Notes: a model not told the origin generated them from the sequence alone. A DNA stretch of 64,000 bases from Streptomyces sp. 549 (GCF_030124175.1 NZ_JASKMT010000026.1:1-64000), one strand, 5' to 3'. Counted from the stretch's first letter, positions 44,082 to 52,783 are shown. Translations and numbers: made by a program.

Positions 44082-44699
44082 ATGCCCAGCAACACCGACT
44101 TCCGCAAGACGCTCACCGACCCGACGCCGCTGTACTTCGCGGCCGGCGTGATCGAGAAGGTCCGCACCGAGGCGCCCGAGCGCATCGCCAAGGTCCGGCA
44201 GACGGACCCCAAGGCCGTGCAGGAGCGCGTGCAGGGCCGGTTCCAGGACGTGCTCACCACGCTGGACTCCGACCTGAAGAAGGTCCGCGAGCAGGCCCAG
44301 CACTTCGCACTCCAGGGCGTCGGCTTCGCGGCCGAGGCCGCGGTGAAGGCCAAGGAGGGCTACGACACGCTCGCCGAGCAGGGCAAGTCGGCCGTCGAGA
44401 CGTGGCGTGCCAAGTCCGTGTCCGAGGACGTCGTCTACGAGGCGACCATCGAGCGCGAGGCCGTCGTCGTCACCGAGGCCCCGGCCGACACGAAGCAGGG
44501 CGAGACGAAGCAGGCCGAGGCCGGTGGCGCGTCGAAGACCACCGCCAAGTCCGGCACGTCGAGCACCTCCGGCACGTCCGCGAAGACCGCCGGTACGCAG
44601 AAGCAGGGTGAGGGCGCCAAGCGCTCCACCACCGCGCGTCAGACCCCGGCGGCCAAGAAGACCACCGGCCAGAAGTCGACCCCGAAGTCCGACTCCTGA
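44082..44699 (+). CDS. heparin-binding hemagglutinin (HbhA)-like coiled-coil protein
   Basis: 205 aa. A long amphipathic helical N-terminal half (about residues 10-120: DPTPLYFAAGVIEKVRTEAP, FQDVLTTLDSDLKKVREQAQ) is followed by a Lys/Ala/Thr/Ser-rich tail (KTTAKSGTSS, AAKKTTGQKS). This is the architecture of mycobacterial HbhA, whose Lys-rich tail binds heparan sulphate. In a soil actinomycete the role is more likely surface or polyphosphate/DNA binding, or membrane-associated growth, and is unproven. No signal peptide. Second gene of the XRE operon. Confidence 0.82.
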   Translation: MPSNTDFRKTLTDPTPLYFAAGVIEKVRTEAPERIAKVRQTDPKAVQERVQGRFQDVLTTLDSDLKKVREQAQHFALQGVGFAAEAAVKAKEGYDTLAEQGKSAVETWRAKSVSEDVVYEATIEREAVVVTEAPADTKQGETKQAEAGGASKTTAKSGTSSTSGTSAKTAGTQKQGEGAKRSTTARQTPAAKKTTGQKSTPKSDS

Positions 44700-44723
44700 C
44701 CGAAGAAAGTCCGACTCCTGACC
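44685..44723. repeat. 17-bp direct repeat duplicating the end of the hbhA-like gene
   Basis: AAGTCCGACTCCTGACC at 44685-44701 includes the last codons and TGA of the gene. It recurs at 44707-44723 (22-bp period). A further AGCGGTCA repeat follows at 44725-44740. Confidence 0.85.
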
Positions 44724-44838
44724 CAAGCGGTCAAGCGGTCAAGCAGTCGCTCCGGCGCCGCCCGAGGCGGACGGCCGGGACCGGGTCCGTACGCGCGGTC
44801 GCGCCGGGACACGGGTGAACGACCCACGAGGACGGGAC

Positions 44839-44867
44839 AGGCCGGGCGGGGAGTACCTGCCCGGCCT
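44839..44867 (+). terminator. hairpin between hbhA-like and DUF2516 genes
   Basis: AGGCCGGGC (44839-44847), 11-nt loop, GCCCGGCCT (44859-44867), followed by TTCC. Likely terminator or processing site. TAGCGT at 44878-44883 could be the -10 for the next gene. Confidence 0.6.
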
Positions 44868-44923
44868 TCCGTCCGGGTAGCGTGGGATGGCAAGGACGGC
44901 AAATCTCCAGGGTGGTGGCCAGC

Positions 44924-45265
44924 GTGCTTCTGAACGGTTTCAACAGTCTGCTGAGTTTTGTCTTCCTCGGGCTGCTGATCTTCGCCATCTTCTGCTTCGT
45001 GGACGCGGCCCTGCGCCGCGAGGACGCCTACCGTGCGGCGGACAAGAAGACGAAGCAGTTCTGGTTGATCATTCTCGGCGTGATCGTCGCGGTGAACCTG
45101 ATCCTGAGCTTCTTCTTCCTGGTCATCGCCGGTCTCATCGCCAACATCGTCTACATGGTGGACGTGCGTCCCGCGCTCATCCGGGTGACCGGCAGCGGCG
45201 GTGGCGGACGCTTCCGGGGCAGCAGCAGCGACGGCCCCTACGGCCCCTACAACGGCGGGCGCTGA
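44924..45265 (+). CDS. DUF2516-family membrane protein
   Basis: 113 aa. Helices at about residues 6-24 (LLSFVFLGLLIFAIFCFVDA) and 43-75 (FWLIILGVIVAVNLILSFFF). The conserved pattern YRAADKKTKQFWLIIL lies between, and YMVDVRPALIRV follows; the tail is Gly/Ser-rich. Homologue of Rv0476, which sits next to hbhA in mycobacteria. Start uncertain among GTG 44912, 44915 and 44924; the last is used because AGGGTGG precedes it at a good distance. Function unknown. Confidence 0.82.
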   Translation: MLLNGFNSLLSFVFLGLLIFAIFCFVDAALRREDAYRAADKKTKQFWLIILGVIVAVNLILSFFFLVIAGLIANIVYMVDVRPALIRVTGSGGGGRFRGSSSDGPYGPYNGGR

Positions 45266-45349
45266 CACCCGCACGGCCCCGGCCCCCGGCCCGCACCGAC
45301 CGGACCCGGACCCCGCCGCAGGACCTGACGAGTCGCCGCACGACCTCAC

Positions 45350-45380
45350 GAGCCCGCCGCCCCGCAGGGGCGGCGGGCTC
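45350..45380. terminator. 14-bp perfect bidirectional terminator
   Basis: GAGCCCGCCGCCCC (45350-45363), GCA loop, GGGGCGGCGGGCTC (45367-45380), between the convergent DUF2516 and PP2C genes. Confidence 0.8.
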
Positions 45381-45400
45381 AGTCGCGGTGGCCCGCCCGC

Positions 45401-46597
45401 TCAGCCGCGGTCGAGCAGGACGACGGCGACGTCGTCGGCCAGTTCGCCGCCGTTGAGCTGGCGGACGTCGTCCAGCAGGCCGTCCAGCAGCGTCTGGCCC
45501 TGTGCACCCTGGGCCAGGCGCTGGGCGACCAGGGTCCGCATGCCGTCCTGGCCGAGGCGCTCACGTCCCTCGCCGATGTGGCCCTCGATCATTCCGTCGG
45601 TGTAGAGCATCAGGCTCCAGGACGCTCCCAGCTCCACCTGGGTACGGGCCCAGCGGGCGCGGGACAGCAGGCCCAGCGCCGGTCCCGCGCCGTCCTCGGG
45701 CAGCAGCCGCAGCCCGGCGGAGTGGGAGAGCAGCGGCGCGGGGTGTCCGGCCAGGCAGACACCCGCCCGCCGGCCGTCCGGGGAGATGTCGACCATGCAC
45801 ATGGTCGCGAAGATCTCCTCGTTGGACCGCTCGTACTCCAGCACCTGCTGGAGGGTGGCGAGCAGGTGGTCGCCGCACAGGCCCGCCAGGATCAGCGCCC
45901 GCCAGGCGATGCGCAGCTCGACGCCGAGCGCGGCCTCGTCGGGGCCGTGCCCGCAGACGTCGCCGATCATGGCGTGCACGGTGCCGTCGCTGGTCCTGAC
46001 CGTGTCGTAGAAGTCGCCGCCGAGCAGGGCCCGGGAGCGGCCGGGGCGGTAGCGGGCCGCGAAGCGCAGCTCGCTGCCCTGCAGCAGCGGCGTGGGCAGC
46101 AGGCCGCGTTCCAGGCGGGCGTTCTCCTGGGCCCGCAGCCGGGACTCGGTGAGCTGCCGGTGGGCGACGTCGGCCCGGCGGCGCTCCAACGCGTAGCGGA
46201 TGGCCCGGCCGAGGAGGCGGGCGTCCATCTCGTCGCGGAAGAGGTAGTCCTGGGCGCCGATGCGGACCGCTTCGGCGGCGCGTTCGGCGTCGTCCTCGTC
46301 GGTGAGGACGAGCACGGCGTGCCGGGGGGCGAGGTCGAGGATCTGGCGGAGCAGTTCGAGGTCACCCAGTGCCAGGTCGACCAGGATGCAGTGCACCTCG
46401 TCGGTGAGCAGCCGCTCGACCTCGGTGAGGTTGCGCGCGGTCCGCACCCGGACCCGGCCGCCGTAGGCGTTGATCATCTCGGGCAGCGGCGGGGACCCCG
46501 CGGGGTCTGCCTGGATGACGAGCAGGGTCTCGGCCTGGCGCGGCAGCTGCACGGTGGCAGGCGCCGCTCTCGTCTCGTCACCCAGCGGCACGGACAT
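45401..46597 (-). CDS. PP2C-type (RsbU/SpoIIE) phosphatase with N-terminal receiver domain
   Basis: 398 aa. The receiver-like domain (about residues 22-140) has the phospho-acceptor Asp in HCILVDLALGD. A helical linker leads to a SpoIIE/RsbU phosphatase domain: LLGGDFYDTV, MIGDVCGHGPDEAALG, CLAGHPAPLL, LMLYTDGMIEG and the final ADDVAVVLLDRG, which hold the metal-binding Asp residues. Such proteins dephosphorylate anti-sigma antagonists in partner-switching stress pathways. ATG 46597; no obvious partner kinase or antagonist is in the window. Confidence 0.93.
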   Translation of the reverse strand: MSVPLGDETRAAPATVQLPRQAETLLVIQADPAGSPPLPEMINAYGGRVRVRTARNLTEVERLLTDEVHCILVDLALGDLELLRQILDLAPRHAVLVLTDEDDAERAAEAVRIGAQDYLFRDEMDARLLGRAIRYALERRRADVAHRQLTESRLRAQENARLERGLLPTPLLQGSELRFAARYRPGRSRALLGGDFYDTVRTSDGTVHAMIGDVCGHGPDEAALGVELRIAWRALILAGLCGDHLLATLQQVLEYERSNEEIFATMCMVDISPDGRRAGVCLAGHPAPLLSHSAGLRLLPEDGAGPALGLLSRARWARTQVELGASWSLMLYTDGMIEGHIGEGRERLGQDGMRTLVAQRLAQGAQGQTLLDGLLDDVRQLNGGELADDVAVVLLDRG

Positions 46598-46687
46598 CAA
46601 CGTTTTCCTCTTCCCTCCCCCCGAGGGCAGTGCGGCACCCTGCACGGCGTGCCGCAGGTGACCCTAACCGGAGGGGAGGCTGCGGGG

Positions 46688-46721
46688 AATGCTTCGTAAG
46701 GAGGAAGCATTGGCATATGCC
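46688..46721. promoter_or_regulatory. inverted repeat plus GGCATATGCC palindrome upstream of the PP2C gene
   Basis: AATGCTTC (46688-46695), 8 bp, GAAGCATT (46704-46711), overlapping TTGGCATATGCC (46710-46721). They lie about 90-125 bp upstream of the phosphatase start. The second element is shared with the melC1 upstream region. Confidence 0.5.
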
Positions 46722-46864
46722 GTAGTTCACAGGCGGTGAGCAGCACGATCGGCCCCCTGTGGAGCCCGGTGTGCCCGGCCGGCTACCCACCGGCGCCGCC
46801 CGCCGCCGCGCCGCCCGTCCTCGTCCACCGCGGGGCGGGGGTCACCGCGGGGCGGGGGTCACCG

Positions 46865-48100
46865 TCACGCGTCAGGGCGGACGACGCCGAGCACGGGCAG
46901 GGCGCCGACGCCCTCGATGCGGACCTGGCGGCCGGTGCGCGGTGCGTGCACCATCGAGCCGTCGCCGACGTAGAGGCCGACGTGGCTGGCGTCGTTCTTG
47001 TAGATGATCAGGTCACCGGGTCGCATGTCCTTGAGGTCGACCTTGTGCAGCGACTTCCACTGCTCCTGCGAGGTGCGCGGGATCGTGGTGCCGGCGGCCT
47101 CCCAGGCGCGCAGGGTCAGCCCGGAGCAGTCGAAGGTGCGCGGGCCGGTGGCGCCCCAGCGGTAGTCCTTGCCGATCTGGGCGGTGGCGTAGGCGATGGC
47201 CTGCTTTCCGGCCGCGGACGCCTTGCCGCTGATCTCGTCGAGCACGCCGCTCTTCAGCCACCGCATCTGACGCTGGTAGGAGGTCTGCTCCTCCAGCTCG
47301 CGCAGTCGCGTGCGCTCGCCCGAGGCGAGCTGCGACTCGATCTTGACGGCCTTCGCGAGCCGCTCCTCCACCTTCTTCTTCGCCGCGGCCTGCTTCTTGC
47401 GGCTCGCCTCCAGCTTCTTCCACTGGACGTGGGCCTGCCGGGCGTCGGAGGTCAGCGTCCTGCGGGTCGTCCGCAGTTCGCGCAGGAGGCCGTCGGTGGC
47501 CCGCTGGCCCTTGTACATCAGGCTGAGCGAGTGCAGGAAGTCCTCCGGGTCCCGCTCCAGTACGAGCTGCCGGCCGGGCGGCAGGCCGCCGCCGCGGTAC
47601 TGGGCCCGGGCCATGGCCCCGGCCTGGTTGCTGAGGTCGGTCAGCTCGTCCTGGTTGCGGTCGAGCTTGCGGGCGAGGCGGTCGACGGCCTTCTGCTGCC
47701 GCTCCACCCGCTGCACGGCGGCGTTGTAGTCGTCGGTGGCGGAGCCGACCTGGTCGTGCAGGTCCTCGATACGGGCCCGCAGCTGTTCGAGCCGGGCGGC
47801 GTCGGCGGCGTCCTGCCCGCCCGCCCCGGGGCCGTCGCCTGAGCCGTCACCGGAACCGTTCCCCGTGCCGCCCCCCTCATCGCCCTCCACGTCGCCCCCC
47901 GGGCCGAAGGTGCCGGGCGGGAGGGGCAGGGGCGTGTCGGGCAGTGGGCGGTCGGACTGCTGGGGGACGCCCGGCCGGTCGGGGCCGGCGGACTGCTGCG
48001 GCGCGGGTTCCGGCGGCGCCGCGTGGGCCGCGTGGACGCCGTGGGCGGGCACCGACAGCAGTCCCACCGCGCAGACCAGTACTGCCCCCTTGCGTATCAC
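46865..48100 (-). CDS. secreted NlpC/P60 peptidoglycan hydrolase with coiled coil (RipC/IIL type)
   Basis: 411 aa. The signal peptide starts IRKGAVLVCAVGLLSVPAHG. A Pro/Gly/Asp-rich low-complexity segment follows, then a long coiled coil (RLEQLRARIEDLHDQVGSAT through KKKVEERLAKAVKIESQLAS), and a C-terminal NlpC/P60 domain with the catalytic Cys in RTFDCSGLTLRAW and His in DASHVGLYVG. It cleaves D-Glu-m-Dpm bonds in peptidoglycan stems; the coiled coil resembles that of RipC, regulated by FtsEX. GTG 48100 has GGGAGGGG upstream. Leftward, divergent from pstS. Confidence 0.93.
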   Translation of the reverse strand: MIRKGAVLVCAVGLLSVPAHGVHAAHAAPPEPAPQQSAGPDRPGVPQQSDRPLPDTPLPLPPGTFGPGGDVEGDEGGGTGNGSGDGSGDGPGAGGQDAADAARLEQLRARIEDLHDQVGSATDDYNAAVQRVERQQKAVDRLARKLDRNQDELTDLSNQAGAMARAQYRGGGLPPGRQLVLERDPEDFLHSLSLMYKGQRATDGLLRELRTTRRTLTSDARQAHVQWKKLEASRKKQAAAKKKVEERLAKAVKIESQLASGERTRLRELEEQTSYQRQMRWLKSGVLDEISGKASAAGKQAIAYATAQIGKDYRWGATGPRTFDCSGLTLRAWEAAGTTIPRTSQEQWKSLHKVDLKDMRPGDLIIYKNDASHVGLYVGDGSMVHAPRTGRQVRIEGVGALPVLGVVRPDA

Positions 48101-48300
48101 CGTGAATACCCCTCCCGTGCGGTGACGTCCCCACGCCTCGTCGACGCTTCCCCCGCGCGGATCGTTCCACGACCCGCCAGAATGCAACAGGGCACCCCCA
48201 CCGGTGCCGGAGCCGTTCACACACCGCCCGGAGCCGTCCGGGCACTCGCAGCCACCGATTCACGTCTCAGCCGTGGGAGGCCACACATACGACCAATGAG

Positions 48301-48322
48301 GTTCACCTTGTGTTCACTCTCG
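48301..48322 (+). promoter_or_regulatory. PHO box (PhoP binding site) of pstSCAB
   Basis: GTTCACC (48301-48307) and GTTCACT (48312-48318), direct repeats with an exact 11-bp period, match the Streptomyces PhoP consensus. They lie 164-185 bp upstream of the pstS start, in the 385-bp region between the NlpC and pstS genes, which holds no other gene. Predicted to activate the operon under phosphate limitation. Confidence 0.85.
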
Positions 48323-48485
48323 ACCGTCGGGCACTTCACCTCTTCTGCCTAACTTCGGTCAGGTGAGGTGCGCGTCGCATGGCGCTCGCGAGCCTCGCAG
48401 CGCATAGCTGGTCGAAAGAGAACGCCACGTCGTCCGCCGCTCACCGTCAGTAGGACCGGTGGGCAGAGGAAGGAACTGAACCGAA

Positions 48486-49613
48486 GTGAAGCTTCAGCGC
48501 ACCAACCGGCTTCGCGCCCTGACCGCCGGTGCTCTCGCGGTCACCGGCGCCCTCGTCCTGTCCGCCTGCGGTTCGGACGACAACGCCGGCGGTGGCGGCG
48601 GCCAGCAGACCAGTGCCGCGAGTGACATCGAGTGCGACGGCCAGGGCAACCTGCTGGCGTCCGGTTCCACCGCGCAGAAGAACGCCGTGGACGTGTGGGT
48701 CCAGGCCTACCAGGACGCCTGCCCCAACACGAAGATCAACTACAACCCGACCGGTTCCGGTGCGGGCATCCAGGAGTTCCTCCAGGGCAAGACGACCTTC
48801 GCCGGCTCCGACTCCGCCCTCAAGGAGGACGAGGTCACCCAGTCCGCGAAGGTCTGCAATGACGGCGGCAAGGCCGTCAACCTGCCGATGGTCGGCGGCC
48901 CGGTCGCGGTCGGCTACAACATCTCCGGTGTGGACGACCTGGTCCTGGACGCGTCGACCCTGGCGAAGATCTTCGACTCGAAGATCGGCAAGTGGGACGA
49001 CCCGGCGATCAAGAAGCTGAACCCGGACGTGGACCTGCCGCCCACCAAGATCCAGGCCTTCCACCGCTCGGACGAGTCGGGCACCACCGACAACTTCACC
49101 GACTACCTGGCCACCGCCGCCCCCGACGACTACCCCTACGAGCCCGCCAAGGCATGGGCCGCCAAGGGCGGCCAGTCGGCCAACGGCTCCGCGGGTGTGG
49201 CCACGAACGTGCAGCAGACGGACGGCGCCATCGGCTACTTCGAGCTCTCCTACGCCTCCGGCAACGACCTGAAGACGGTCAAGCTGGACACCGGCGCCGG
49301 TGAGCCCGTCGAAGCCACCGTGGAGAACTCCACCAACGGCATCGCCGCCGGCAAGATCGTCGGCAAGGACGGCGACCTCGCCATGGAGCTGGACTACTCG
49401 ACCAAGGAGGAAGGGGCCTACCCGATCATCCTGGTCACCTACGAGATCGTCTGCGACAAGGGCAACAAGCCCGAGAACCTGGACGCGCTCAAGTCCTTCC
49501 TCACCTACGCCGCGAGCGAGGACGGCCAGAAGGCCCTCACCGAGATCGACTACGCGCCGGTCCCCGAGGACGTCATCACCCAGGTCCGCGAGGCCGTCAC
49601 GAACCTCTCCTGA
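48486..49613 (+). CDS. pstS: phosphate ABC transporter substrate-binding lipoprotein
   Basis: 375 aa. The signal ends LVLSAC with the lipidated Cys near residue 28. Phosphate-binding features are LLASGSTAQKNAVDVWVQAY, TFAGSDSALKEDEV, HRSDESGTTDNFTDYL and YFELSYASGN. High-affinity phosphate capture at the outer face of the membrane. GTG 48486 with GAGGAAGGAAC upstream. First gene of pstSCAB, behind a PHO box. Two hairpins after the gene probably give it more transcript than pstC-A-B. Confidence 0.97.
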   Translation: MKLQRTNRLRALTAGALAVTGALVLSACGSDDNAGGGGGQQTSAASDIECDGQGNLLASGSTAQKNAVDVWVQAYQDACPNTKINYNPTGSGAGIQEFLQGKTTFAGSDSALKEDEVTQSAKVCNDGGKAVNLPMVGGPVAVGYNISGVDDLVLDASTLAKIFDSKIGKWDDPAIKKLNPDVDLPPTKIQAFHRSDESGTTDNFTDYLATAAPDDYPYEPAKAWAAKGGQSANGSAGVATNVQQTDGAIGYFELSYASGNDLKTVKLDTGAGEPVEATVENSTNGIAAGKIVGKDGDLAMELDYSTKEEGAYPIILVTYEIVCDKGNKPENLDALKSFLTYAASEDGQKALTEIDYAPVPEDVITQVREAVTNLS

Positions 49614-49627
49614 CCTGAAGCAGCGCC

Positions 49628-49682
49628 GGCGGCCCCGCTGAAGGGGCCGCCACCCCGCCGGGGTCCCCACCAGGACCCCGGC
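49628..49682 (+). terminator. tandem hairpins after pstS (attenuator or processing site)
   Basis: First stem GGCGGCCCC/GGGGCCGCC (49628-49651, 6-nt loop). Second stem GCCGGGGTCC/GGACCCCGGC (49657-49682, 6-nt loop). Both are perfect and lie between pstS and pstC of the same operon, so they likely reduce read-through or protect pstS mRNA. Confidence 0.75.
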
Positions 49683-49773
49683 AGCACCACGCACAGCCCC
49701 GATCCCCTTCCGGTGCACCGCCGCCAGGGCCCGGACCGGCAGCAGCCGGCCCGCACCCCAGACCGGAGAAACC

Positions 49774-50763
49774 ATGGACATAGCTTCGACCACCACGCCT
49801 CCACCCAGGACGCCGAGCCAGCCGACCCCCGCCGGCCGGGCGACCCACCGCGGTGACCAGATCTTCCTCGGCCTCTCCAAGGGGTCGGGCATCGCCCTGC
49901 TGGTGATCATGGCGGCCATCGCCGCCTTCCTCACCTGGCGCACAGTGATCGCGCTCGCCCAGAACGAGGGCAACTTCCTCACCACCTTCGAGTGGAACGC
50001 CAACGCCGACCCGCCGGTCTTCGGTATCGCCGTCCTGGCCTTCGGCACCGTGGTCAGCTCGCTCATCGCCATGGTCATCGCCGTTCCGGTGGCCGTCGGC
50101 ATCGCGCTGTTCATCTCCCACTACGCGCCGCGCCGGCTCGCCACCCCGCTCGCCTACGTCATCGACCTGCTCGCCGCGGTGCCGAGCATCGTCTACGGCC
50201 TGTGGGGCGCCCTGTTCCTCGTGCCGCACCTGACCGGCCTCTACACCTGGCTCGACCAGTTCTTCGGCTGGACGCAGGTCTTCGGTTACGACGGCGGCGC
50301 ACCGCGCTCCCTGTTCACCGTCGGCATCCTGCTGGCGATCATGATCCTGCCGGTCATCACCAACGTCTCCCGCGAGGTCTTCAAGCAGTCGCCGAAGATG
50401 CAGGAGGAGGCCGCGCTCGCGCTGGGCGCCACCCGCTGGGAGGTCATCCGCATGTCGGTGCTGCCCTTCGGGCGGTCCGGCGTGATCAGCGCCTCCATGC
50501 TCGGCCTGGGCCGCGCCCTGGGTGAGACGATGGCCGTGGCCACCGTCATCTCGCCGAGCTTCCTCATCAACGCGAGCCTGCTCGACCCGGGCGGCGGCAC
50601 CTTCGCGCAGAACATCGCCGCCGGCTTCAACGAAGCCGGCGAGTCCGGCCGGGACGCGCTCATCGCGTCCGGCCTCGTCCTGTTCCTCATCACGCTGCTG
50701 GTGAACGGCGCGGCCCGCCTGATCATCGCCCGCCGCAAGGAGTACTCGGGGGCCAACGCATGA
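49774..50763 (+). CDS. pstC: phosphate ABC transporter permease
   Basis: 329 aa. Six helices after a Pro/Thr-rich cytoplasmic tail. Family marks: HYAPRRLATPLAYVIDLLAA, VPSIVYGLWG, the coupling loop EEAALALGATRWEVIRMSVL and GLGRALGETMAVATV. Forms the membrane channel with PstA. ATG 49774 has GGAGAA upstream. Its stop overlaps the pstA start (ATGA). Confidence 0.97.
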   Translation: MDIASTTTPPPRTPSQPTPAGRATHRGDQIFLGLSKGSGIALLVIMAAIAAFLTWRTVIALAQNEGNFLTTFEWNANADPPVFGIAVLAFGTVVSSLIAMVIAVPVAVGIALFISHYAPRRLATPLAYVIDLLAAVPSIVYGLWGALFLVPHLTGLYTWLDQFFGWTQVFGYDGGAPRSLFTVGILLAIMILPVITNVSREVFKQSPKMQEEAALALGATRWEVIRMSVLPFGRSGVISASMLGLGRALGETMAVATVISPSFLINASLLDPGGGTFAQNIAAGFNEAGESGRDALIASGLVLFLITLLVNGAARLIIARRKEYSGANA

Positions 50764-51848
50764 GCAACGCCGTCCTCAACAAGGACTCCACCGACCCCGG
50801 TACACCCGCGGACGCCCTGCACGCCACGCTGCGCCAGCCCCGGCTTCCGCGCTGGTCGCCGGTCGCGATCGCCGCAGGCTCGATCGCCGTAGGCGTCGGC
50901 ATCGGCGTGCTGGCCGACCTGTCCAGCCGCGTGCAGTGGGGCCTGATCGCCGCCCTCACCTTCGTCGCCGCCACCTTCGTGCTGGGCACCGCGGTCGAGG
51001 GCGGGCGGCAGGCCAAGGACCGGCTGGCTACCAGCCTGGTCTGGGTCAGCTTCCTCGCCGCGATCATCCCGCTGGCGTCGCTGCTCTGGGAGACTCTCGC
51101 CCGCGGCTCGTCGATGCTGGACATGTACTTCCTGACCCACTCGATGAGCGGGCTGCGGGACCTCCAGCCGGGCGGCGGCGTCTACCACGCACTGCTCGGC
51201 ACGCTCCAGCAGGTCGGCCTGGCCACCCTGATCGCCGCGCCGATCGGCCTGCTGACCGCCGTCTACCTCGTCGAGTACGGCCGCGGCAAGCTCGCCAAGG
51301 CCGTCACCTTCTTCGTCGACGTCATGACCGGCATCCCGTCGATCGTGGCGGGCCTGTTCGTGCTCAGCTTCTGGATCATCCTGCTCGACTTCGGCTACTC
51401 CGGCTTCGCCGGCGCGATGGCGCTCGCCATCCTGATGATGCCGATCGTCGTGCGCTCCACCGAGGAGATGCTCAAGCTCGTCCCCAACGAGCTGCGCGAG
51501 GCCTCGCTGGCCCTGGGCGTGCCCAAGTGGCGGACCATCCTGAAGGTGGTGCTGCCGACCGCGATCGGCGGCATCACCACCGGCGTGATGCTGGCGGTCG
51601 CCCGCATCGCCGGTGAGACGGCGCCCGTGCTGCTGCTGGTGTTCGGCGCCTCGTCGATCAACAACAACCCGTTCCAGGACCCGCAGTCCTCGCTGCCGTA
51701 CTTCATCTGGCAGCAGTTCAAGGCCGGCAACCAGTACGCCTACGACCGTGCCTGGGCCGCGGCGCTGGTGCTGATCGCCTTCGTGATGATCCTGAACCTC
51801 GCCGCCCGCGGCATCGCCCGCTGGAAGGCCCCGAAGACCGGCCGCTGA
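50760..51848 (+). CDS. pstA: phosphate ABC transporter permease
   Basis: 362 aa, longer than E. coli PstA (about 296) because of an N-terminal extension with two extra hydrophobic stretches (about residues 33-55 and 60-80), usual in actinobacteria. Signatures: MTGIPSIVAGLFVLSFW, REASLALGVPKWRTILKVVL and RIAGETAPVLLLVFG. Coupled to pstC by a 4-base overlap and followed by pstB after 32 bp. Confidence 0.97.
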   Translation: MSNAVLNKDSTDPGTPADALHATLRQPRLPRWSPVAIAAGSIAVGVGIGVLADLSSRVQWGLIAALTFVAATFVLGTAVEGGRQAKDRLATSLVWVSFLAAIIPLASLLWETLARGSSMLDMYFLTHSMSGLRDLQPGGGVYHALLGTLQQVGLATLIAAPIGLLTAVYLVEYGRGKLAKAVTFFVDVMTGIPSIVAGLFVLSFWIILLDFGYSGFAGAMALAILMMPIVVRSTEEMLKLVPNELREASLALGVPKWRTILKVVLPTAIGGITTGVMLAVARIAGETAPVLLLVFGASSINNNPFQDPQSSLPYFIWQQFKAGNQYAYDRAWAAALVLIAFVMILNLAARGIARWKAPKTGR

Positions 51849-51880
51849 GGCCACGCAGACGCAAGAAAGAAGTGATCTCC

Positions 51881-52657
51881 ATGGCCAAGCGCATCGACGT
51901 CAGCGGTCTGACCGCCTACTACGGCTCCCACAAGGCCATCGAGGACATCTCGATGACCGTCGAACCCCGTTCCGTGACGGCCTTCATCGGCCCGTCCGGC
52001 TGCGGCAAGTCCACCTTCCTGCGCACGCTCAACCGCATGCACGAGGTGACCCCCGGCGGCCGGGTCGAGGGCAAGGTGCTGCTGGACGACGAGTCCCTGT
52101 ACGGGCCCGGCGTCGACCCGGTGGCGGTCCGCCGCACCATCGGCATGGTCTTCCAGCGGCCGAACCCCTTCCCCACCATGTCGATCTTCGACAACGTGGC
52201 CGCCGGGCTGCGGCTCAACGCCCGCTACAAGAAGTCCGAGCTGGACACCGTGGTGGAGAAGTCGCTGCGCGGCGCCAACCTGTGGAACGAGGTCAAGGAC
52301 CGGCTGAACAAGCCCGGCTCCGGCCTCTCCGGCGGCCAGCAGCAGCGCCTGTGCATCGCCCGCGCCATCGCCGTCGAACCGCAGGTGCTGCTGATGGACG
52401 AGCCCTGCTCGGCCCTCGACCCGATCTCCACGCTGGCGATCGAGGACCTGATCGGCGAGCTGAAGGAACGGTTCACGATCGTCATCGTGACCCACAACAT
52501 GCAGCAGGCCGCCCGCGTCTCCGACCGGACGGCGTTCTTCAACCTCGCCGCGATCGGCCAGCCCGGCAAGCTCATCGAGATCGACGAGACCCAGCGCATC
52601 TTCTCCAACCCCTCGGTCCAGGCCACCGAGGACTACATCTCCGGCCGCTTCGGCTGA
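51881..52657 (+). CDS. pstB: phosphate ABC transporter ATP-binding protein
   Basis: 258 aa. Walker A GPSGCGKST, Q-loop FQRPNPFPTMSIFDNV, signature LSGGQQQRLCIARA, Walker B LLMDEPCSALDP and H-loop VTHNMQQAARVSDRTAFF, diagnostic of PstB. ATG 51881; AAGAAAGAAG lies upstream, and an in-frame GTG at 51872 is less likely. Last gene of the operon. A PhoU homologue does not follow; the DUF47 protein near pit is the nearest related one. Confidence 0.97.
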   Translation: MAKRIDVSGLTAYYGSHKAIEDISMTVEPRSVTAFIGPSGCGKSTFLRTLNRMHEVTPGGRVEGKVLLDDESLYGPGVDPVAVRRTIGMVFQRPNPFPTMSIFDNVAAGLRLNARYKKSELDTVVEKSLRGANLWNEVKDRLNKPGSGLSGGQQQRLCIARAIAVEPQVLLMDEPCSALDPISTLAIEDLIGELKERFTIVIVTHNMQQAARVSDRTAFFNLAAIGQPGKLIEIDETQRIFSNPSVQATEDYISGRFG

Positions 52658-52753
52658 GCCGGCCCGGCGGACGGGCCGACCGTCTCCCCGGTCACCCGCC
52701 CGGTCCGCCCCCGCAGCGTCTGCGGTGCTGCATGGCGGTGCCACCGCACGACG

Positions 52754-52783
52754 AAGGGCCCGCCCCGAAAGGGGCGGGCCCTT
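52754..52783. terminator. strong bidirectional terminator with GAAA tetraloop
   Basis: AAGGGCCCGCCCC (52754-52766), GAAA, GGGGCGGGCCCTT (52771-52783): a perfect 13-bp stem between convergent pstB and pit. Confidence 0.88.
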
